A DNA stretch of 64,000 nt from the NCBI GenBank assembly GCA_011773465.1, contig WVXO01000031.1:123392-187391 (forward strand), written 5' to 3'. Shown piece by piece: positions 30,221 to 39,641 of the stretch. Position numbers and translations under genes: made by a program. The DNA is from Candidatus Aminicenantota bacterium. GTDB taxonomy: Bacteria > Acidobacteriota > Aminicenantia > Aminicenantales > Aminicenantaceae. Each line of letters begins with the position of its first letter. Position 1 is the stretch's first letter. The notes under the pieces are model-generated. The model was not told the origin of the DNA. It saw only the letters and a list, made by a program, of their open reading frames with translations, and did not search any database.

Positions 30221-30646
30221 ATGGAAGAAAGGACAATAGATGAAAATAAGCTATCTGGTTTTTTCGATAAAGACACTGAAATTAAAGGCGATTTAGTTTT
30301 TGAAGGTTCTTTCCGGATTGATGGACGTTTCATAGGAAAAATAGACTCTAATTCTGTACTTATCGTCGGGGATAATGGAAAAGTCGAAGCAGACATTAAA
30401 ATTGGCAATATTATCATAAACGGCGAGGTCAAGGGTACCATCCAAGCCAAGGAAAAGGTCGAAATAAATGCAAGCGGAAGTGTAATCGGTACAATCATGA
30501 CTCCCAAATTAACGGTGGAAGAAGGGGCTTATCTTGATGCAAACTGCCAGATAACAAATCAAGTTTCTACGACGGATGAAGAAAAAGCCGAAGAAGTTAT
30601 CCAATCATTACCTGAGAAAAAACCTGATTCGGGATATCAAAGTTGA
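30221..30646 (+). CDS. Bactofilin family polymer-forming protein
   Basis: Beta-helical pattern KGDLVFEGSFRIDGRFIGKIDSNSVLIVGDNGKVEADIKIGNIIINGEVKGTI. Confidence 0.93.
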   Translation: MEERTIDENKLSGFFDKDTEIKGDLVFEGSFRIDGRFIGKIDSNSVLIVGDNGKVEADIKIGNIIINGEVKGTIQAKEKVEINASGSVIGTIMTPKLTVEEGAYLDANCQITNQVSTTDEEKAEEVIQSLPEKKPDSGYQS

Positions 30647-31368
30647 AACTGGCTACAGGCATCATCCCCGCTCGTTATCAATCTCAGCGATTCCCTGGAA
30701 AGCCCTTGGCTCTCATCCAGGGAAAGCCGATGATCCAAAGAGTGTACGAGCGAGCAAAAGAAGCAAACTTTCTCGATCGTCTCATCATAGCCACTGATAA
30801 TGAGGAAATTGTAGAGGCCGCTGAAGATTTTGGAGCAGAAGTCCAAATGACCTCTCGCTTGCATAATTCCGGAACTGAACGAGTTGCTGAAGTAGCCAAG
30901 GAGATAAAAACTTCAATTGTCATCAATATTCAGGGAGATGAACCTCTCCTTAGAGGAGAGATGATAGACGACCTGGTGGAAGCTTTGCAGGATAAAGCCA
31001 TCCCCATGGCTACTCTTGTGGCCAGAGAGAAGAATATGGACCTCCTTTATGATAACAACGTTACTAAGGTTGCTGTGGATAGGGAAGGCTTTGCCCTTAA
31101 TTTCTCTCGTTCTCCTCTACCTCTTGAAGACCCAGGCTATTTCCTGCTGCACATAGGAATCTATGGCTACCAAAAAGAGTTTCTTCTTGCTTTATGCAAG
31201 ATGCCGCCATCTAAGTTAGAAAAATCAGAAAATCTGGAGCAACTTAGAGCTGTAGAGAATGGCTACAAAATAAGAGTTATCGAAACTCCATTTTCTACCT
31301 TGAGTGTTGACTCTCCTCAGGATATAATCAGGGTTGAAAAATCTTTGGACCAAGAAGCAAATGGTTAA
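30643..31368 (+). CDS. kdsB: 3-deoxy-manno-octulosonate cytidylyltransferase
   Basis: GIIPARYQSQRFPGKPLALIQGKPMIQRVYERA; NIQGDEPLL. Confidence 0.95.
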   Translation: MKLATGIIPARYQSQRFPGKPLALIQGKPMIQRVYERAKEANFLDRLIIATDNEEIVEAAEDFGAEVQMTSRLHNSGTERVAEVAKEIKTSIVINIQGDEPLLRGEMIDDLVEALQDKAIPMATLVAREKNMDLLYDNNVTKVAVDREGFALNFSRSPLPLEDPGYFLLHIGIYGYQKEFLLALCKMPPSKLEKSENLEQLRAVENGYKIRVIETPFSTLSVDSPQDIIRVEKSLDQEANG

Positions 31369-32983
31369 GTTTATCTTCATCACAGGAGGAGTCTTATCCA
31401 CCCTGGGCAAAGGAATTGCCGCAGCTTCTATCGGGAGGTTACTGGAAAGTCACGGCTACAGAATAACTATCCAAAAATTCGATCCTTATCTTAACGTGGA
31501 TCCAGGCACGATGAATCCCTTCCAACATGGAGAAGTGTATGTCACAGATGACGGAGCTGAAACAGACCTTGACCTGGGGCATTATGAACGGTTCACCTCT
31601 ACAAAAACGACCAAAGCTCATAACTGGACAGCCGGAAAGATTTACGAGTCTATCATAAGAAAAGAACGCAAGGGAGAATACCTCGGCCAAACAGTTCAGG
31701 TTATTCCTCATGTTACTGATGCGATAAAAGACGCTTTTTACGCTGCAGCTGACGAAAACGATATAGTTATCGTTGAAATCGGCGGCACCGTCGGAGACAT
31801 TGAAAGTCAGCCTTTCCTTGAAGCAATAAGACAGATGAGGCTTTCTTTGGGGGCTGAGAATACACTTTTTATGCATCTGACATTGGTCCCTTTTATCAAG
31901 ACATCTGGAGAACTGAAAACAAAGCCAACTCAGCACAGCGTGCGCGAGCTACAAGCCGTAGGAATTCAGCCTGACATTATTCTCTGCCGGACGGATAGAT
32001 TTCTTAATAAAGACATAAAGGCTAAAATTTCCCTGTTTACTAACGTGCCCTTAGAAGCTGTTATCACTGCCAAAGATGTGGATAATATTTATGAAGTGCC
32101 CCTTGTATTGGCCCAAGAAGCACTGGATAATATTATTCTTAAACAGTTCAATCTTAACCAGAAGAAAAGGCGGCTGGGGCTCTGGAAAGCCCTTGTTGAA
32201 AGCATGAAAAACCCCAGAGATGAAGTTGATATTGCCCTCGTGGGTAAGTATGCTGAGCTTCATGATTCCTATTTTAGCCTAAAGCAGGCTTTAGATCATG
32301 GAGGCATCGCTCACCAGCTTAAAGTCAACATATCTTGGATAGAGGCAGAGGATTTAGAAAAGAGAAAAGCCAATAAAATCTTGGCAGGTGCTGACGGGAT
32401 TCTGGTTCCAGGTGGCTTCGGCGTTAGAGGAATCGAAGGCAAAATCAAAGCTGTTACCTATGCTCGGGAGAATAAGGTTCCCTTTTTCGGCATCTGTTTA
32501 GGCATGCAATCCGCAACCATCGAGTTCGCCCGAAATATCGCCTCGCTAGACAGCGCTAACAGCACAGAATTTAATCCCAAGACTCCTCATAAAATCTTCT
32601 TTAAATTGCGGGATTTGAAAGGAATAAAAGACCTGGGAGGCACTATGAGGTTGGGCAAGTTCCTCTGTCGCCTTGAAAAAGGATCGTTTGCTGAGAAAGC
32701 ATATGGCAAATTGAACATTTATGAACGCCACCGTCATCGGTATGAGTTCAATCCTGATTACGAAGAAATCTTAGCCAAGGCGGGTCTTTTCATATCAGGA
32801 AAAAACCCAGATCATAATTTGGTAGAAATTATTGAGATCAAAAAGCATCCTTGGTTTCTAGGATGCCAGTTTCATCCTGAGTTTAAATCTAAGCCCTTGA
32901 AGCCTCATCCTCTTTTCAAAGCTTTTATTGGAGCAAGTTATGCCTATCGTTCCCAAAGAAATACTCATAAACGAAAAAGTTAA
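31361..32983 (+). CDS. pyrG: CTP synthase
   Basis: MVKFIFITGGVLSTLGKGIAAASIGRLLESHG; FGICLGMQ; likely start at 31361 (ORF opens 31334). Confidence 0.96.
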   Translation: MVKFIFITGGVLSTLGKGIAAASIGRLLESHGYRITIQKFDPYLNVDPGTMNPFQHGEVYVTDDGAETDLDLGHYERFTSTKTTKAHNWTAGKIYESIIRKERKGEYLGQTVQVIPHVTDAIKDAFYAAADENDIVIVEIGGTVGDIESQPFLEAIRQMRLSLGAENTLFMHLTLVPFIKTSGELKTKPTQHSVRELQAVGIQPDIILCRTDRFLNKDIKAKISLFTNVPLEAVITAKDVDNIYEVPLVLAQEALDNIILKQFNLNQKKRRLGLWKALVESMKNPRDEVDIALVGKYAELHDSYFSLKQALDHGGIAHQLKVNISWIEAEDLEKRKANKILAGADGILVPGGFGVRGIEGKIKAVTYARENKVPFFGICLGMQSATIEFARNIASLDSANSTEFNPKTPHKIFFKLRDLKGIKDLGGTMRLGKFLCRLEKGSFAEKAYGKLNIYERHRHRYEFNPDYEEILAKAGLFISGKNPDHNLVEIIEIKKHPWFLGCQFHPEFKSKPLKPHPLFKAFIGASYAYRSQRNTHKRKS

Positions 32984-33788
32984 AATTGGAGGAGCCAATC
33001 CCTTTTTCCTGATTGGTGGTCCTTGTGTGATTGAAAATCAAGACCATGCTTTTTTTATGGCAAAAGAAATAAAAAAAATATGCGAAAATCTCAAAATTTC
33101 ATTTATTTTTAAGGCCTCCTACGACAAAGCAAACCGCTCCTCAATATCTTCCTATAGAGGACCTGGTGTGGAACGGGGATTGGAAATCCTGCGCACCATA
33201 AAAGATGAGCTTCACGTTCCTGTCCTCTCCGATGTTCACGAAACAGATCAGGTCAAGAAGGCCGCCCAGGTGCTGGATGTTATCCAAATTCCGGCTTTGC
33301 TCTCCCGTCAGACAGATTTAATCGTCGAAGCATCTAAAACTCAAAAACCCCTTAACCTCAAAAAAGGACAGTTTTTATCTCCTCATGAAATGAAAAATGC
33401 AGTGGAAAAAGCCCTCAGCCAGGGAAATGAAAAATTAATCATCACTGAACGAGGAACCTTTTTCGGTTATAATAATTTAGTTTTCGACATCCGTTCCATT
33501 CCAATCATGAAGAAATGGGGATTTCCCGTTGTCATAGATGCTTCCCATAGCGTTCAAAAGCCTGGCGCCGAGGGAAGTTCCTCAGGAGGAGAGGCTGAAT
33601 TTATCCCCTACAAAGCAAAGGCAGGCGTGAGCGTTGGTGCGGATGGAGTTTTTCTTGAAATCCACGATAATCCTTCCCGAGCTCTTTCAGACAAATATAA
33701 CTCATTGATATTAAAAGACTTACATAATCTTCTTGCTTCCCTTCTTCGACTAAAGCAAGCAATAGATATGAATAATAATCACTCATAA
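32940..33788 (+). CDS. kdsA: 3-deoxy-8-phosphooctulonate synthase
   Basis: FFLIGGPCVIENQDHAFFMAKEIKKIC; FKASYDKANRSSISSYRGPG; FDATHS-like VIDASHSVQKPG. Confidence 0.95.
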   Translation: MPIVPKEILINEKVKIGGANPFFLIGGPCVIENQDHAFFMAKEIKKICENLKISFIFKASYDKANRSSISSYRGPGVERGLEILRTIKDELHVPVLSDVHETDQVKKAAQVLDVIQIPALLSRQTDLIVEASKTQKPLNLKKGQFLSPHEMKNAVEKALSQGNEKLIITERGTFFGYNNLVFDIRSIPIMKKWGFPVVIDASHSVQKPGAEGSSSGGEAEFIPYKAKAGVSVGADGVFLEIHDNPSRALSDKYNSLILKDLHNLLASLLRLKQAIDMNNNHS

Positions 33789-33791
33789 GGA

Positions 33792-34775
33792 ATGATAAAA
33801 GCTATGAAAAAAAATGATATCATTCGAACCGGTAAATATGTGCTGGAAACAGAGGCAAAGGCAGTTGAAACCTTGGCTTCCGGACTTGATGAAAGTTTTG
33901 TAGAGGCAGTTGAGCTTCTTTTCCAGACAAAATCTCGAGTAATAGTTACTGGCATGGGAAAATCAGGTCATGTAGGCCGGAAAATCGCCGCCACCTTGGC
34001 CAGCTGCGGTACTCCAGCCATTTTTATCCACCCGGCTGAAGCTGGACACGGAGACCTCGGTATGATCCTCAAAGAAGATATTCTCATAGCTATCTCTTAC
34101 AGCGGAGAAACGAGAGAGCTTGTTGATCTCCTGGATTTCGTGAAAAGGACTGGAATAAAACTGATCAGCATCACAGGCAATAAAAATTCAAAATTGGCCA
34201 AATACAGCGATATCGTACTGGAGGCGAAGGTCGAAAGGGAGGCGGAACCCAACAGCATGATCCCCACAGCAAGCTCTACCGCAGCCCTGGCGATGGGGGA
34301 TGCACTCGCTATCGCCTTGATGAAGAAGAAGGGATTCGGAGCAAAAGATTTCGCCTTTGTTCACCCCAGAGGTGAAGCCCGAAAAAAGCTTCTCAAGATT
34401 AAAAGTCTAATGCACAAAGGAAAAGAGATCGCTCGCGTGTCTCAAAAGACTCCGATGAATGCGGTCCTTGAGGAAATGACCAAGAAAAAATTAGGAATGA
34501 CATGTGTAATCGACAATAAGGAAAAGCTTTTGGGGATTATAACAGACGGCGATCTAAGACGGCTGATACAAAAATTCAGAAAAAATTTGCTGCAAAAAAC
34601 CGCTGAAGATTGCATGACTCCAAATCCAATAACGATCGACAAAGATGATTTGGCCACCAAGGGCTTAAACCTCATGGAAGAAAACAAGATCACTTCCTTA
34701 ATCATCAAGAATAAAAAAGGGGAAATTGAGGGAATCATCCACCTCCATGATTTATGGCGAACAGAGATGTTCTAA
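33792..34775 (+). CDS. kdsD: KpsF/GutQ family arabinose-5-phosphate isomerase (SIS + CBS)
   Basis: VIVTGMGKSGHVGRKIAATLASCGTPAIFIHPAEAGHGDLGMI plus CBS pair. Confidence 0.93.
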   Translation: MIKAMKKNDIIRTGKYVLETEAKAVETLASGLDESFVEAVELLFQTKSRVIVTGMGKSGHVGRKIAATLASCGTPAIFIHPAEAGHGDLGMILKEDILIAISYSGETRELVDLLDFVKRTGIKLISITGNKNSKLAKYSDIVLEAKVEREAEPNSMIPTASSTAALAMGDALAIALMKKKGFGAKDFAFVHPRGEARKKLLKIKSLMHKGKEIARVSQKTPMNAVLEEMTKKKLGMTCVIDNKEKLLGIITDGDLRRLIQKFRKNLLQKTAEDCMTPNPITIDKDDLATKGLNLMEENKITSLIIKNKKGEIEGIIHLHDLWRTEMF

Positions 34776-35320
34776 TGAAAGAAAAAGAGCGAGCCCGTAA
34801 AATAAAAATGATCATCATGGATGTCGACGGCACCCTTACTGACGGAAGCCTCCTTCTGCTTCCTGATGGCGAAGAACTCAAATCATATAATGTCAAGGAC
34901 GGCACGGGAGTTTTGCTAGCTCGCATAGCGGGGCTGAAGACAGGTATCATAACCGGAAAAATATCAAGTTCTCTGAAAAAAAGAGCTGAAAAGCTGAAAA
35001 TCATGGAAGTCTATGAGGGAGTTCTTGATAAAAAAAGGGTTCTAATGGAAATACTCGAAAAAAACAAGCTCAATCCGGAGCAAGTTGCCTACATCGGCGA
35101 TGACGTGGGAGACCTTGAGGTCATCAAATCTGTAGGGCTGGCCGGCGCCGTAGCAGATGCACACCCAGAGATAAAGAAACACAGTCATTTTATCTGCAGC
35201 AATTTTGGGGGGAAAGGAGCAGTACGGGAATTTATCGAATTCATTCTTGAAGCCCAGAATAAATGGCCAAACGTCGAAGCCAGCCTTAAAGATTTTGTAA
35301 AGCTGAAGGAAAGAATCTAA
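34754..35320 (+). CDS. kdsC: KdsC-type HAD phosphatase (3-deoxy-manno-octulosonate-8-phosphatase)
   Basis: KMIIMDVDGTLTDGSLLLLPDGEELKSYNVKDGTG; YIGDDVGDLEVIKSVGLAGAVADAHPE. Confidence 0.92.
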   Translation: MANRDVLMKEKERARKIKMIIMDVDGTLTDGSLLLLPDGEELKSYNVKDGTGVLLARIAGLKTGIITGKISSSLKKRAEKLKIMEVYEGVLDKKRVLMEILEKNKLNPEQVAYIGDDVGDLEVIKSVGLAGAVADAHPEIKKHSHFICSNFGGKGAVREFIEFILEAQNKWPNVEASLKDFVKLKERI

Positions 35321-35384
35321 AACTAAAAATATGACAAGCTAGGCAATAACCAGTTGGAGTTTTCCTGGTCAGCTGGAGGATAAG

Positions 35385-36755
35385 GTGAAAATAAAACCAG
35401 AGATTTTCAGAGAGTACGATATAAGAGGGGTAGTCGATCAAGACCTGACACAAGATACCGTTGAATTACTAGGAAAGGGAATAGGCACCTATTTTCGCCA
35501 GCATAAAAGAAAAGAAGTAGCCCTGGGAAGAGACTGCCGACTCAGTTCTCCATCGTTTTCTAAGGCTTTATCCAGGGGCCTTCTCTCAACAGGATGCGAG
35601 ATCGTAGATCTCGGCGTCATCCCGACTCCCGTCCTTTATTTCGCCATTTATCACAAAAAGATGGAGGCGGGAGTGATGCTCACCGGCTCCCACAATCCCC
35701 CTGAATATAACGGCTTCAAAATAATGGTTGGAGAAGAAACACTCTACGGAGAAGCCATCCAAAACATATTCACCATCATTCAAGACAACGATTTTATAAA
35801 AGAGGAAAGCACCTCCAGGAGAACTTATGATATTGTTTCTGAATACAAAAATTATATTGAGAAAAACATTAGACTAGAAAAAAAACTGAAAGTCGTCGTA
35901 GATGCTGGAAACGGAACTGCAGGAGTTATAGCTTGCCCCATTTTCAAAAAGTTGGGATGTGATGTTGTTGAACTCTACTGTGAGATGGACGGCAACTTTC
36001 CTAACCACCATCCTGACCCAACACTTCCTAAAGCCCTCCAAGACCTCATCAAACAAGTCATCACATCAAAAGCACATTTGGGTGTAGCTTATGATGGAGA
36101 TGGAGACAGGATTGGAGTCATTGACGATGAGGGGCACATCATCTGGGGCGACCTCCTCATGGTCCTCTTCTCGCAGGATATACTTTCGCGAAATCCAGGA
36201 GCTCCTATTATCTCTGAAGTGAAAGCCTCTAAAGTTTTTTACGAAGAAATTAAAAAATTAGGCGGCAGACCTATCATGTGGAAAACCGGTCATTCCTTAA
36301 TCAAGAAAAAAATAAAGGAAGAAAAAGCTCTTCTGGCTGGGGAGATGAGCGGCCACATCTTCTTCGCAGACAGATACTTTGGTTTTGATGACGCCATCTA
36401 TTCTTCAGCGCGCCTGCTGGAACTCCTCTCCAGGTCAGAAAAAAAGCTCTCCCAGATGCTCTCTGAACTGCCCAAAACCTACCATACTCCGGAAATCAGA
36501 GTTTACGCCTCAGATGAGGTGAAATTCAAAATAGTCGAAGAAGTAAAAAAAGAGCTTTCTCAAACCTACCCCATCATCGATATAGACGGTGTCAGGGCAA
36601 TTTTTCCTGAAGGATGGGGCCTGGTTCGGGCCTCAAACACTCAAGAAGTCCTGGTTCTCCGTTTTGAAGGCAATACAGAAGAAGCCCTCAAGGCCATAGA
36701 AAAAGAAGTAAAAGGTGTTGTTGAGAATGCCATAAAAAGGTTAGAGCGTTCTTGA
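35385..36755 (+). CDS. Phosphomannomutase/phosphoglucomutase
   Basis: FREYDIRGVVDQDL; GVMLTGSHNPPEYNGFKI; AYDGDGDRIGVID. Confidence 0.94.
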   Translation: MKIKPEIFREYDIRGVVDQDLTQDTVELLGKGIGTYFRQHKRKEVALGRDCRLSSPSFSKALSRGLLSTGCEIVDLGVIPTPVLYFAIYHKKMEAGVMLTGSHNPPEYNGFKIMVGEETLYGEAIQNIFTIIQDNDFIKEESTSRRTYDIVSEYKNYIEKNIRLEKKLKVVVDAGNGTAGVIACPIFKKLGCDVVELYCEMDGNFPNHHPDPTLPKALQDLIKQVITSKAHLGVAYDGDGDRIGVIDDEGHIIWGDLLMVLFSQDILSRNPGAPIISEVKASKVFYEEIKKLGGRPIMWKTGHSLIKKKIKEEKALLAGEMSGHIFFADRYFGFDDAIYSSARLLELLSRSEKKLSQMLSELPKTYHTPEIRVYASDEVKFKIVEEVKKELSQTYPIIDIDGVRAIFPEGWGLVRASNTQEVLVLRFEGNTEEALKAIEKEVKGVVENAIKRLERS

Positions 36756-36895
36756 GCTTATGCGAGAGGCCCTTCTCAGGAATCCTTCAGGGCTTAATAA
36801 ATTTCACCTATTATTATTGCGGGCGCTGCAGCTCTTATTTTATCCTTTATCCCATAGAATGAATAATTTAACTGCTTTTTTTAAAGGAGATTAAA

Positions 36896-37972
36896 ATGGA
36901 TATTCGAGCAGTTATAATGGCCGGGGGTGCCGGCACTCGATTCTGGCCCTTGAGCAGAAAGAAAAAGCCGAAGCAGTTTCTTCCAATTGTCAGCGAAAAA
37001 ACAATGATCGAAGAAACAGTCCATCGTCTTTTGGCAAAGGTCCCCTCTAACAATATCTACACTATTGCTAACTTTGAGCAGACTCAAGTTATAAGAAATC
37101 TCCTTCCAGATCTTCCTGAAGTGAATCTTCTCGTAGAACCTCAGGGAAGAAACACAGCTCCTTCTTTGATGCTGGCCACAGCCTGGATTTATCTCCAAAA
37201 TCCCAAGGCAGTGCTGGCTGCCTTGCCCGCTGACCATCTCATAAAGGACGCTCCTTTTTTTCTGAAAAAGCTCGAAGCCGGGGCCACAGCAGCCGCTAAA
37301 GGAGAAAACCTCATCACTTTTGGAATTCCTCCCTCATATCCGGAAACTGGCTACGGCTATATCCGATTTTCCCCCGAAAAACCTCTCCAATTCCAGGATG
37401 AGCCCTTTTTTCTCGTCCAGGAATTCAAGGAAAAACCTGAATACGAGCAAGCCAAGAATTTTTTAGAACAGGGAAACTATTTCTGGAACTCAGGAATGTT
37501 TCTTTGGCGGGCAGATATTTTCGTTCAAAAGCTTGAAAAACACGCACCTTCCATGTTTATTTACTGGCAAAAGATTCTTGATGCTTTAAGAAACAAGGAC
37601 GAGGCGCGGATCGCTTCAATCTTTGATGAGATTCCTTCAATATCCATAGACTGTGCTCTGATGGAAAAAGCAGAGGGAGTGTTGATGGGCAAAGGAACTT
37701 TTGGCTGGTCTGATGTGGGAGCTTGGTCCTCATTAGCGGACATATGGCCTCGAGACAAAGAGAGAAATGCCCTGCGAGGAGAAAGCATTATTCTGGATTC
37801 ACAAAACTGCCTACTGTATAATCCCCACAAATTAACAGCCCTTATAGGAGTAAAAGATATCATTGTGGTGGATACGGAAGATGCCCTTCTCATCACAAAA
37901 AAGAACATGGATCAGAAAGTGAAAGACGTAGTCGAGGAAATTAGACAAAAAGGCAAAGCTGAATATTTATAA
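36896..37972 (+). CDS. Mannose-1-phosphate guanylyltransferase
   Basis: AVIMAGGAGTRFWPLSRKKKPKQFLPI; FGWSDVGAWSSL. Confidence 0.94.
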   Translation: MDIRAVIMAGGAGTRFWPLSRKKKPKQFLPIVSEKTMIEETVHRLLAKVPSNNIYTIANFEQTQVIRNLLPDLPEVNLLVEPQGRNTAPSLMLATAWIYLQNPKAVLAALPADHLIKDAPFFLKKLEAGATAAAKGENLITFGIPPSYPETGYGYIRFSPEKPLQFQDEPFFLVQEFKEKPEYEQAKNFLEQGNYFWNSGMFLWRADIFVQKLEKHAPSMFIYWQKILDALRNKDEARIASIFDEIPSISIDCALMEKAEGVLMGKGTFGWSDVGAWSSLADIWPRDKERNALRGESIILDSQNCLLYNPHKLTALIGVKDIIVVDTEDALLITKKNMDQKVKDVVEEIRQKGKAEYL

Positions 37973-37986
37973 AAAGCGCCCTCGCC

Positions 37987-39453
37987 ATGTTAGATTTAAC
38001 AAAGAATGAGACCAAGCTCGAAAGAGCGGTAGAACAGGTCAGGAAGCGCAAAATCATTATCCCCACCTTCAAACAGATGAAAAATCCAAAACTAATTCCA
38101 AGAAAGATAAAAGAAAAACTTAAAGGGATCGCTCTAGGCGGTATAAATCCTTACAACCTGTTCAGAATTACCTGGAAGAATGAGCCAGTTCCCAAAGGAG
38201 GACTCTTCGGGGATGTCAACTACATGGAGATTCCGAGAGAATTGACAGGCGTGGAAGCCCGAATTATTGCTCTGGTCGGTAAATGGTTCCCTACTGGCTC
38301 TCATAAGGTCGGAGCTACCTTTGGATGCCTGGTTCCGAGACTTGCAACAGGACAATTTGATCCCACCTATTAAAAAGCAGTCTGGCCATCTACCGGGAAT
38401 TACTGTCGCGGTGGCGCATACGTCGCCACTCTCCTCGGATGTAATTCTATCGCGATTCTGCCCGAGGAAATGAGCAAAGAACGCTTTGAGTGGCTTTCGT
38501 CTGTAGCAGGTGAGGTGATCAAAATCCCTGGTTGCGAGAGCAACGTCAAAGAAATTTTTGATAAATGTTGGGAGCTTCGTAAAAAAAGAGAAGATATCGT
38601 GGTTTTCAACCAGTTTGACGAATTCGGCAACTATCTCTGGCACTATGCTGTCACAGGAAAAGCAGCATTGGAGGTGCTCAGAAAGGCAATGTCCGCTAAA
38701 GATCGTTTCACGGGCCTTATCGCGTCTTCTGGCTCCGCAGGAACAATATCAGGTTGCGGAGATTACCTTAAGGAAAACTTCCCTGAAAGCAAAATCGCCG
38801 TTGGAGAAGCAGTTCAGTGTCCCACACTCCTTCTCAATGGTTTTGGGGGCCATCGAATCGAGGGAATCGGAGACAAACACGTGCCCTGGATTCATAACGT
38901 CCGTAATACTGATATGGTCATAGCCGTAGATGACAACGATTGCCTCAATTTGATCAGACTTTGCAACGAACCTCCTGGAAAAGCTTTTCTAAAGAAACAG
39001 GGTCTATCCGAAAGCGCAATCAACGACCTCTCTCTTATGGGAATTTCAAGCGCTGCCAATTTATTGGCTGCCATAAAATTCTCCAAGTACTTTGAACTCA
39101 CCTCTAGAGACTTGATCCTAACGGTTTTCACAGATTCCATGGACCTATATGAAAGCCGTCTGGAAGAACTTCGGGCACAATACGGAAAATACTCCGAGCT
39201 GGAGGCTGTAAAAGACTACAACCGCTCTCTCTTGGCTTTAAACATTGATCATATTCTCGAACTCAATTACTACGATAGGAAACGGATTCACAGCCTCAAA
39301 TACTTTACCTGGATAGAGCAGCAGGGACGAAATGTGAATGAATTGAATGCCCAGTGGTATGATTATCCTGATTACTGGAAGAACATTCAATCAAGAGAAG
39401 ACAACATAGACAAGTTGATAGGGGAATTCAACGAAAAAACAGGGCTCCTCTGA
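37987..39453 (+). pseudogene. PLP-dependent cysteine-synthase-like enzyme interrupted by a single in-frame TAA (38371-38373)
   Basis: 37987-38373 and 38470-39453 are in the same frame; readthrough gives ...[45 protein letters not shown]..., a continuous family-like sequence. Confidence 0.8.
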
Positions 39454-39641
39454 AAAGATACTCTTCAGCTTCTCTAATACCGTTATTAAACAATCATGGA
39501 TCCGAAGATTACCCCCCTTTTCTGCTTCTCGTTTGACAACAAATCTATGCTCTGTTATAAGCTTCTCTTTAGAAAATAAAAACGGGAATTTGAGACAATA
39601 AAGAACATGATATGCTTTTTGTCCTGATAAAGGCGCCATGA

